The position numbers and the translations under genes were made by a program. This document shows positions 35,101 through 47,100 of a stretch of 64,000 bases of DNA, piece after piece. Source of the stretch: Arcuatula senhousia (taxonomy: Eukaryota; Mollusca; Bivalvia; Mytilida; Mytilidae); contig OZ020309.1 in the NCBI GenBank assembly GCA_963971305.1, positions 2,845,001 through 2,909,000 on the forward strand, in the 5' to 3' direction. The notes below the pieces were generated by a model. The model saw only the letters and a program-made list of their open reading frames with translations, was not told where the DNA came from and searched no databases. Position 1 is the first letter of the stretch. Every line of letters begins with the position of its first letter.

Positions 35101-38100
35101 ACATCGGATTTACATGATTTTACATCATGATTTCATTTAAGCTGTTTTTTCCTTTCGTATTAAGATGTTTTCCTTATTTTCAGTGTGCGCACAGTTAAGA
35201 GGATCTCATATTCAGGAGTCACAGCCTAGGGGTTCCCCGGCAGCTATCTTTGGCCCCAAGTCATCTGACCTCGCCTCATTTGCTAACTCAGCCTGTAGCT
35301 ATCTTCATATTCCGCATCTAGAGTTCCACGAAGAGGACAGTTTTAAGCCGGCAGCCAGTTTTTCTATCAATCTTCACCCAAACCCGTCCGAACTGGCTAA
35401 GGCTTACTTAGACATGATAAATTACTTTAACATGGAACATATTTTCATCATATATGACACCAAAGGAGGTATGTGTATGTTTCAGCCATTTTCTTTACTA
35501 GGGCAATATTCTATGCCTAAATTTTGTAGGCATTATGTAATATGGTTTAACCAACTACGCGTTTTATAACTGCATAAAATCATACAACATTTGGTAAAAT
35601 TCAATAAGTTAATTGCCTAAAACTAATTGATAATAAGTTTTTTCCCTTCATGATCACGGTCGTTATACTTGTCCTGCGACAACATGTTTTCTACCGATTT
35701 TTCTGCTTGTTTTCTACCGATGATCCTTGTTTTCTACCGATTGTTTTTTTAGAAATATGAAAAATAACGCTTATTTTTAACATTTGAATACATCCTATGG
35801 GAGAATATGCAATAAATGATCGTTTATTTGTAAAAGAGCCATTTGCTGTTTCATATAACTAACAGGTTTAAGAAATTTGATAGGTCCTGGTTTTCTACCG
35901 ATTGGGTATGTTCTTTACTGTGTTTTCTACAGATGAGTCCTTGATTTCTACCGATGATCTAATTTCATATAACTACACATTATCGTTGTTTCTAAAGGCA
36001 TACATACACCGTAAATGCTTGTGTTGTACAGTAAAGCTTTATCATACTGTTGTATGGAACACCATTTAAACCAAAACCTTGGTATCTATAGGATACTTAA
36101 GATAACTGGGGTTTTACTGGCAGCTATCTGGGGGTTTTCTGGACGAAACTCTCAATTACATCAGGTATTAAGAGTTATCTTGGTAACTGGTGGTTTGCTG
36201 TCAGCTATCATATAGAAACCTAATTAAACACCTTCTACCTACAGATATTGTAGTCCCGTTCGGGGCCCGGGTGGCGACTAGGCCCACAGCAGAGCCTAGC
36301 TTGTCGTGAGAGGCGACTAAGGGTATTGGGATTCTGACGTTGGTTCAGTGTTCAGCCCACAGAGCGACCAAGTGGTGTACCCTAAGTGGCTGAATAGGGT
36401 GGCCCTCGTCCACAGGGATTGTCAGTTCTATAATACGGAAACCCTGACGGCCGCCCATAGTGGGCCAACGTGTGAGGAGAGTGCCACGCTTCATGCACGT
36501 AAAATCCCTTTGTGGACCGCCAAGTAGTGCACCACATAGGCTTAATTTTCAGTCCCTACCCACCTCTCCCCTTTTCCTGTGGTTCTTCAAAATTTGCAGT
36601 TCCTTTGTTTCCCACCCCAACCCCATGTTTCATTTATCATCCTCATTTCATGTTCATTTTATCATCTTTTAAATGTTCATCGCCTGTAAATAACCTATTT
36701 AGCGTTGCACTGGCGTAAAACACCAACTCATTCACTCACTCATTCACATATATTTTAAGTTTATGCTATTTTTAAACTCTTTGAAAGCAGAATTTATCAA
36801 TGTAAAGATGAAAACTATCAATTCCGCAAAAACGAATACAAAGCTCAGCTTCCAATAAATTATTTTTGAAAACTCTAATATATAATAGCAAGAGTTTTTG
36901 TGGTATCCATGGGATAGCTGATAGGAAACCCTCAGTTACCTGAAATAACTCTCCATACTTGATGTAATTAAGAGTTTCGCTCTGAAAACCCCCAGATAGT
37001 TGCCAGTAAACCCCAAGTTATCTGAGGTATCCTATAGTTACCATGGTTTTGGTTAAAATGGCGTTCCATACTGTTGTATATGTACAGATCAATTTCAGCC
37101 CGAAAAATGCGTTCATGCCTCAGCCTCAGCAATTCTAGATATAACAGTGAAATCTGGTATATGGAGGATTATTTCCCATTATATAGCACTTCACAAATCT
37201 CATATAAGTGGAAGAAATGTTGATATGCTATCATTTTCTGATAGCCAGCTTTTGAGAAAATACACATTTATTCAAATTTTGTAAACGTGTTCTTGGTGTG
37301 CGCAAAACAGTTTTTGCTCATGAACCTCCACTTTCTTTTTATCGTCAATATTATGTGTCAATAAAATATACAGTTTTACAATTTGTCATGAAATGTCATT
37401 TTATATATATCACATTATCACATCGGTAGAATGCCAGGACCATCGGTAGAAAACCAGGACACATCTTTAGAAAACAAGGACCATATTTTTTTTTGAAATG
37501 ATCGAAAAATCAAAAATACGCCATTTGTAATGAAAAGTGATATTTCTTTAAAAATGTCTGACTATTTAGAACATGGAGCATAATTTTCAGCCCAGTGAAT
37601 GGTAATTAAAAACAGATATTCATAATTATCTGAAAAAAGGGAAATTGTTTCTTGCTGGAACAATAAACAATACCCTTACTGTAATTTTATGTACAACCTT
37701 AAAACAAAATAATGTAAATTAAATTAGTTTGTTTATAAGTGCCATAATAGCCGGGTATCATTGTTTGGAAAAAATCGTCTGCCAGGTTTGTTTTTTTATC
37801 ATCACATTGGTAGAAATCTAGGACATCGGTAGAAAACGAGCAGAAACATCGGTAGAAAACATGTTGTCGCAGGACAAGTATAACGACCGTGATGATAAAA
37901 TTATTTTCTTCGTTCAAAAGTACAATGTATGTCACTTGAAGTTGTCATGGTCGTGAAGCCTACATATTCCGTCATGCGTAACTTATCAGTTTAATCGTTT
38001 GTTTGATTGTCTTCCCGCTCTTCCGAAGGCCTCGTTCTATTCATTTGATAACTTCATGCGGTTTTAAATGATTTAAGAGCTATTTTCCAAAAGCAAGCTT

Positions 38101-41100
38101 CCAAATTCTTTTAATTTCAGCACTGAGAAAAATGCAGTATGTATTACGTCAATATTCAAAAGAAATTGGTAAAACTGTCAACTTACGTCAAGTCACTACA
38201 GACCAGACAATACGTGATTCTCTGTCAGAAGCTAAGAGGAAACAGTGGACAAATATCATTGCCGACTTAGATGCTAAACAGACATCAACACTGTTAAAAA
38301 TGGTAAATAGTGTGCAATGTACATGTACGTGTAACTCTTCAAGAGTCCACAGTGACGTCATAACTTTATAATGTTAAAACAGACATTGTCATTACTGAAA
38401 ATGGTGAAAAGTGTAGTTTTAGAATTTATATCATTACATCACCAACTGTACATTCAATTTAATGAAAACACCGAGGAAAACAGACATCAACATTATTACA
38501 TAACGTTACAGCATTATCGGTAACAAGTATACACCCCTAGTAAGGTGAGTTCGCGTAAAAATGGTTTTGGTAAATATTTATGTTCGATACGATAATTTCA
38601 GTCACAAAAATAGAAAACCGATACAAAACAGAATCCCAACTTCTTTACTTTTTCTTTACTGGACAAAACATATCCCATTGAAATGCCTTACAAAAAAATT
38701 TACTCTTCTCTCGTGAACTCCTTCAGGTAAGGCTTACCAGGTGTAGTGTAATGAAAATTTCAACAGCATTATTGAATACAATCGTATTTTTATGTTTAAG
38801 TCCAAATTGTACAAATTGTATAAAAGTATTATAAATGTCATGAACAATTTTATTCCTGGGTTAGGACTAGCAATCGTAAGGGTAATAACAAAGTAAGTCG
38901 CGCCAGTTCCCGCTTGTTATTATACATCCTCAACAGATAACCAATAATCAATTTAGTTTAGGTCAAATCCTGGAAAGACAGACGACACTAATAGCGAGCA
39001 CAGCTCGTAGCGGGCATGTAGTGTAAAAATTGCCTAAAATATTGGATTTTTTTTTCGTCCGGATATGCTTCTAAAAAATACAGGTCCGCCTTGACTTATA
39101 ATAATATTGCTTCTAAAAATATATTTTGTGTTTTATAACATGGAAGAAAGTTTGAAAAATAAGTGGGGTAAAAACTTAATAGCAACGTAATTATTTGCGC
39201 TTTTCATTATTTTTTTTGTACTTTGCATATCAATGAAGTAAAAATTGTCAACGTCATTAATCAAAATTCGGAGCGAAACGTCATAAGCTCCTGTTCAGAA
39301 TTAACCACAGAATTCACATCGTCGGTTGCCAAAATATAATTTTGAGTATTTGACAGAAGTTTTTATGATTGTCAAGTTAAGGAGATATGATCCTGTGGTT
39401 TTGAATTTTTTTTCAATATTCTCTGCTTTTACCCATTAAAATGCATGGGAATTAATTTACCCATTGACCCCCTATTTTCTTTTCATTATTTCTAATATCA
39501 TGTCTTAATAATTACATATAACAAATTTCAGCGAGGTTTAATTATTATTTCCATGCTTAATAGGTCAAAAACTGTTTCAATGTTATTCCAATGAAAAATC
39601 CAGAGAATTCTAATTTCCCGCCAATTTTTTAAACCCTTATATCTTTAAAACCAACTCATGTACATATGATTTTTTTTCTTTGATTTAACTTTATTTAAGT
39701 TTTTCTAACAAGAGAGACCATTTTTAGGAACATTTATTTGTCTTTTCTTTCCATTCAAATGAAGAAAATTGAGTAATTATGCTGTGCTTGCAGCTAGGCA
39801 ATGCCTAAATCCTATTAAGTTGGATAAGTTTGTTAGTACCAAGGGTAGCCTGCAATTTGAAATAGTTGACCAATTATCCCATCATGAGAGCAGTTTGGCA
39901 TTTAAAAAAATGTTCTGGCAAACCAGTAGAATCGTTGTAATGATTAATCGTGGAATAAGTGAATATAACATTTATGACACAATCGACAGTTATATTTGAA
40001 ATTTGCGATGCCAACTCTCGAACACCAAAATTGATACATGTAACGAACAGAAATTTTTAAAAATCAAGGCTTGTCCATTGTGGTTTTTCTAAATTGCCGT
40101 TTACTTGTGGGCTGTGTCGCATACACTTATTCCACATCTCATTATTTTCTATTAAGTAAAATTATAAACCCCTTCTAGTACCACTACCAGTTGGTTATAT
40201 TATGAACTCTCCTTTGTTTAATTAATTAACAATAACATCATGAACATCTATACATTCCAGGCCTTACAACAGGGAATGATAAATCCTTATCATCATTTTA
40301 TTTTGACCACACTTGTAAGTATCTACTACAAACTGCAGTTTATGTTATGGAGTAAACATTTGTAAGTATCTACTACAAACTGCAGTTGATGTTATGGAGT
40401 AAACATTTGTAAGTATCTACTACAAACTACAGTTTATGTTATGGAGTAAACATTTGATTTTTATCAAAGATGCAAAAACCATGATGCAAATAACCTGCAC
40501 ATAAGATTATGATTAAGAAAAGAGCTTTTATCTAAATTAATAGCGAGGTGGTGATTTTAACATTAAAATGTTTGATTGTTTAATAAATGAGGTACATTTT
40601 AGTACAGGATTCCATTTTCCCTAAAATTTAAAGGCAAAATAAATTAATTCGCAATCATATCAATTCTAAAAGTTGAAACATATTACTCTTGAAAGAGTTG
40701 AACTAATTTCCAAAGGTGAAAACTTAAATAGCAAAATCATTCAAAACTTATAATTCTTAGTCAATAAATTTCTATTTGTTAAAAAACTATAATAATTTAC
40801 AATTTGGAAACTCATTTAAAAAGTAAACAAGAGGCTTCCAGGGGCATGAATCGTTCACATGATTTCAATGACTGATAGAATGGAAATAATTTTGGGACAG
40901 CTGAGACGAAAAACTTTAATGAAGGATCATTATAAACCTTTGACCTATGAAGGCTTTTGTGGAGCACATATAGCCAAAAATTCAATCACGCAAAGGCTTT
41001 TCTAAGACTTATATAGGTTTAATATTTCTTTGCAATAGTTTTTGATTCAGCCAAAAACAATCACAAATAAAGAAAGAATGTGTCCATGGGACACGGATGC

Positions 41101-44100
41101 TCCCTGGGGCCTCAAACAGGAGGTAGACGTCCGACTGGTTTAAAAATGGCTTAGGACGCATAGTTTGACATACTGAACCATCATACCAAGTTTCAAATTA
41201 TTCGCATGTACGGTTGTCCAGAAAAGCTTGACGGAAATTTTCACATTAGTTTTCATCTTGACCAAGTCCAAAACAGGAAGTAGAAGTCCGACAGGTCTGA
41301 AAGTCGCATGGGACAAACAGTTTGTCATACTTAACCATCCTGTCAAGTTTCTCATGTATGATTTCTGAGAAAAGCTTGATGGAAATTTGTATGGACGGAC
41401 GTACGGACGGACATGAGTAAAACTTAATGCCAACTAGATGTTGTCGCCGGGGCTTACAAAAATTCATCTTTCATCTTTAAAGGGCTGTAACCGCCTGAAG
41501 AGGTTATTTGACAACTTCGACTCAATGGAAACTTTTGTAGACTTCTATGAGTTGAAGGTTTCAGCAAGCAACAGCTTTTCTCTATCTGTTAAATATGGTT
41601 TTCATTATATAAGCATAAAACACGCAAAAATGCAATTTTCAACTTAAAAGGACCATACGTTCTTAAATGGGTCATCTGACAACTTCGACGAAATGCACAC
41701 TCTTGTACAACTTAATGAGCTGAATAAGGAAAGTTGCATCATTTCTATCTATTATACTTTTTGATATATAAGCTAAAATCAAGGTTTGACCCTCTGTTCT
41801 ATATAAAGAGGCGGCCATGTTGTTTGAAAGACAGTCACAGGATTTTTACCATCTTGGAAGAGGACATTTCATAGATGATGTGTGCAAAGTTTCAAAGCAA
41901 TCCCTTTAATAGTGTCCCAATAGTTTCAAAGAAGATTATTTTTGGAGAAAAGTTATAGACGGGCGACGACGACAACGTCGACGACCGGGACAAAAAACTT
42001 TTGGGTCAGGTGAGATGAAAAAGAAGTAGAAACTTTTGTTTGGTACCTGACAACGAAGAACATTAATTTTTTTTGTTATAACTGAATAAAGTTGGAATAA
42101 AATATGCAGAGTAAGATTTAAAAGTGTTAAAATTACATGTACAACTTTTGCGACGGACAAATGTTGTCAAAACGTTAAAATATGGAAACTCATGTAAGGT
42201 TTTAAGATTGATTTCTCTTTATTTTCAGGATTTAGATACGTTAGATTTAAACGATTACAAATATAATCATGTGAATATTACTGGCTTCCGATTGGTGGAT
42301 CCTGCGAACGAATTTGTCAAGTCCGTAGCAGACGACATGTACTGGTACCAGATGAATACACGTCTACCGGTGCTCAGCAAGGAAAATCATAACATTATAC
42401 CAGTAATATTAAACTTATAACTAGTTTTCCTAATGAAAACAACCATTACTACACGATCCGAAAAAAAAATCTAAAGTGGAAACAAAGACACAGAAACAAA
42501 CCATTACGACGCAAAATGTTTAAGGAAGTACAACCATTCCGAATTTGAAATAAAGCACTCTCGTTGAATAAAACCACAAATTAAGCCTATTTGGAGGAAC
42601 ATAAAGAAGCAGAGGTACCAATGGGGTATCAGAATGTCAAAAGTCCGAAAGGGCAGAGACAAAACCAGTAAACATCAACAATATTAGAGTCGTAACACAG
42701 CAATACAACCAAAATACTCCTTCTTTTTTAGTGCGGGAGCACCACTTTACAGTATTACAGCTGGCTATCGGTAACACTTGAAATCTAAAGACAGCTGAAC
42801 CAAAAAAACCTGCGCTAGATTTTTAACAAAGAAAAACGAACAATACGAATAAGTTAGACACCTTTTTGTGTACAATTATTTCGCATTTTCCTCTTCTTTG
42901 TTAAAAATCATACACTGTTAATGCTTGGGACTGTTTTAAGTTTTTAATACCCCATGCACTTGCACAGTGCGGCTTGTTATTTATAACTTGAGTGTCACCC
43001 ACTTCAAGATTGATAACCTTAGTTTGAAATAAACACAATTGACAGTTTTCTTCAATGAAATCAGTTGTAATACAAAATCAACCACGTCAAAAGACTATCT
43101 CGCCCCTAGGGTAAATTATCTTAGAGTCATTCGTCATAATTTTCCATTTCCAGATAATTGTCACAAAAATTGCTACTATTGATGTTTAAATTTAATAAAA
43201 CTAATTCATAAATTGAATTAAGATCTAGTTATTTCTCCATTACTTTGAATATAAGTCTGTTCTTGTGTGAAAAGTGCAGAACAGATCGTGATTATTTCTG
43301 ATTTTTGTATTTTCTTTATTCTATTTTCAGTACGAGTCTGCACTTTTATTTGATGCGGTCCTATTGTTTACCAAAGCGATCGGGGAACTTGATAAAAGAC
43401 ACACGCTGCACCCGATCAATGTATCGTGTGAACTAGAAGAACCTTGGAAATCTGGTCTTAATCTGTATACATATCTTAACACAGTACGTTCTGCATGTCT
43501 TGTATACATACAGTATAAATATTGTATAATATTAGAAAGGCAGATCCTTAGAACATACATGTATTTTTTCGCTCTGTTAATTTTGACCACCATTTTTTTA
43601 GATCGACACAGCTTTCCGTTATACAAGACTAAACTTTTTAAAAAGTATTGTAATACAAAAATCCCGTTTCATTTCATATCGAGTCAAAGAGCGTGATATT
43701 TTGAGTTTAGTGTAGTTTTGCAAACTCTCCGCATTAAGAAGCTTCGCAAAGCTAGTTAATCAGTGGCGGATTCAGAAATTCTGAAAAGAGGGGGCCCACT
43801 GTCTGGCCTAAGAGGGGGCCCGCTTTGGTCATCCTTCAATGATTTCCTCTATATTCAACTTAATTTTTACTCCAGAAGGGGGTCCCAGGCCCTCTAAGCA
43901 CCCACCTGGATCTGCCTATGATTATAATTGAAGTTTTTCACGTTAAAAGAAAACACTATCACGTTTATACATAATACGTGACCTTTCATATCGTCGTTGC
44001 CGTTGATGCCACACAATTCTTTGTTTAAAAAATTAATCAAATATATTGTTGTCTTCACTTGACAAAACGTATCCTATATAGATGCCTTACCAAAACCAAA

Positions 44101-47100
44101 TCTACGTGAATCTTGGTAAGTTCTGCTCATCTCTCGTTAATTCCTCCAGGTGAGGTTTTCCAGATGTAATTAAACGGTTAACTATTATTCTTGTAAGCAG
44201 GTCAGAGTTCATGGACTAACAGGGAACTTAGCATTACAGAATGGTAGACGTCTTCTCTTTAGTTTAGACACCGTACAGTTACGAAGCAGTGGCCTCAAAA
44301 AAGTAGGTATGCATTTTAAGATTATGATAAAACACATAGAAATGATTAGATGTTGAAAAATGTCTGTTGATAATTCTGGGAGGGGTATTGAATCTTATGT
44401 ATTGTATTTTTAGTCTTAGGCAAACGCAAGACAAAAACCAGCGACCTCCTATCACGTACACCTGCATACATTAAAATCCAAAACGGAAAACAACCAACAG
44501 CCATCGATGTGAACAGTGGTCCCTGTTTGGCGATTGGCCCTACTTTAGTTGATTTTGTATTTTGTGTTTCTTCGTACTGTTATTGTTTGTGTTTACTTTA
44601 AATTGGAAATTAGCAACACGATGGTTGTGCTATAGCAGACAGAAACCGCTTAATCTTCCGGAGCACCTGAGTTCACTCTTGTTACGACTTGAGTTCGCGT
44701 TGTTGATTTCCGTTCAGTTGATTTTGTGTTTTGTGTTTCTTCGTGCTGTTTTAACTCTTTGTGTACACCTTATATGATAATGATTTGCAGATACTAAGTT
44801 GTACACAAACTAGAAGTGGTTACGAATCTAAAAAGTATTAAACTTCTCAATTCTACAACCGCTTACGCTTGTGGTTCGTTTTTTGTTTGTTTGTTATATT
44901 GTGAGTTTTCAAATCCATGTTTATTGATTGTGTTTCCTTTTTTCGGACTTACGATATTCGAATGGCACATTGGTACTCCTTTTCTTCTATTGGCTGTGTC
45001 TTTTCATAATACATAAATTACCACAAATTACCAGGATTTTGAACTGATCTTTAACACAGTTATAAATCTATATTTGTCTGGGAATATAGCATTTGTCAGA
45101 CACAATCGTCTATTTTTTTAGTATTTGTCTGATCATGTAAATCTTTTAGATTAAAAGTGGTTTAATAAAACGACGGTAAACGGTCTTTTTTCGTACACAG
45201 ACATTGCATAATCCTGATTAATACCTCTAATTGTTTTAAGATTCATCGAAAACACGTTTTTCATATTTTAGCAATAACAAATTTCAAAAGAAGCTTAGTT
45301 ATGAAATAGTATTAAGAAATATTTTACAAGAACAGTGACAACTCGAAGTATGCGCGGTGCATTAAGTTCAGATCTTTATGTATTCAGACCCCTTTTTGGA
45401 TAGGTTTTAGATTAAGGGATGAATAGAGGTAATAACAAAATTACCGACTTGGAGGATCAAACATCAATGAGAAAGACAAAACTTGGAAGACACGCCGAAA
45501 AGCTGAAATGAACCAAAATGGATTTCATTTTAATCGAGTTAAACATTAATCCGTTACTTTTGTAGATTGGAACGTGGACACTGGAAAAGGGGTTAAACAT
45601 GAGTACAACACAACCTTATATTTTACTAGGAAATAAAACATTAACAGTAATTACTAATTTAGTAAGTCGATATATAGGTTAAAAGTCATTTTCCTATTAG
45701 CTTTGGATTTTATTCCGCAATCGATTTAATTTTTTTGTATAAGCGCTTTGAAAAATACATGGGTTACCGAATGGCATACAGACCGGACAAGTCTCGGACT
45801 TCATCGTTAATGACTACAATAATCTACTGCAATGGATAGCATTATTGGACCTTTTAACTTTTTTTACTTACTAGGTAAAACAGTAATATGTAAATGTTAA
45901 GAATACGATGTCAAAATATTTTGAAAGCCACTAAGTTTTTTTTTCAGATTTTTATGGTAGATTAAAGGATAAAGTCCGAGATTTGTCCGGTCTGTTAGGC
46001 TGTGGTACCCCGCTGTTATCTGATGATAAAGACGGGTATGACCCAATGTATACGTATTTTTCATAGCGTCAATACAAAGGAAAATTAAATCAATTCCGGA
46101 ATAAAAATCCGAAGCTAATTGGCAAATGAACTATTGGATAAGACAATTTTTATTTAGTTTGAGAAAAAACCTACACATTACAATGCACAGTAAAAGTTTC
46201 ATTTTTTTCTGCAAAAACGATGACCCCGTTTCGCTCTTAATTTTAAGTGCATTCATCTACAAAGCCAAATTTATGGATCCAAATTTCCTGGTTTTATGCA
46301 CAGCTATATTGTGTCCAACTGCAAACGGCATCTTTCCTACATACCAAGTTTCATTGAATTTTATTCTGCAGTTTCAGAGAAGTGACGCTGATAAGCAGAT
46401 TTTTTCAGCATATTTATAGGTTCTAAAGGCTTCAAATCCCACAAATAAATGAGGACCAAAATTTACTTGTATTATACCCAACTGCATACCTGTATGGCGT
46501 CCTTCAATTCGTTAAAAAATGGTTCAGTAGTTTTAGAGGAAATGACAAACATTGTGACGAACAGACGGACGGACATGAAAAAAACCCAAAACAATATGTC
46601 CCCACCAAGGTTGGGGGGACATAATAATGTTTGATCATTTTTTTTTAAATTGGCAGCATGTTTCGCCAATATGAAAAATACACAAAGTCCGACAACACAA
46701 ACATAAAATATATGATCATGACATTATTTGCGATGATTTTAAATATTAAGTGCAATTCTCTGTAAGAATCAGGCAAAATTTAAAGACTTTGAATCATGAT
46801 TTTAAAAACACACGGTTTTGACAATAAATTGTCATTCAAAATAGCCTTCTAATGAAGGAACACACATTAGTTGTTGTCTCGAGTGTCAGAGGATGGAAAA
46901 AAATTTCTGTTAAAATAATAGGAATTTAGTGTGACTTGACAGAGTTATCTCCATTAGATTCAAATTTTATATGCATTTGATCCAAAATATATCTCAAATT
47001 ACTGACTCTAAAAAAGTGTCAATGTATTTTTTGTTACTTTTTAAGCATTTTGAACAGTATTTTGAAGTCAAACTCGTGTGTTTTTTTAATCATGATTCAC

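Noticed and set aside
36460..36718. Two overlapping ~70-residue frames
   Set aside because: They lie within a SINE body with a simple-repeat tail.
39769..39999. 76-residue open frame in intron 4
   Set aside because: No homology recognised, no splice signals joining it to GRIK exons, and exons 4 and 5 join without it.
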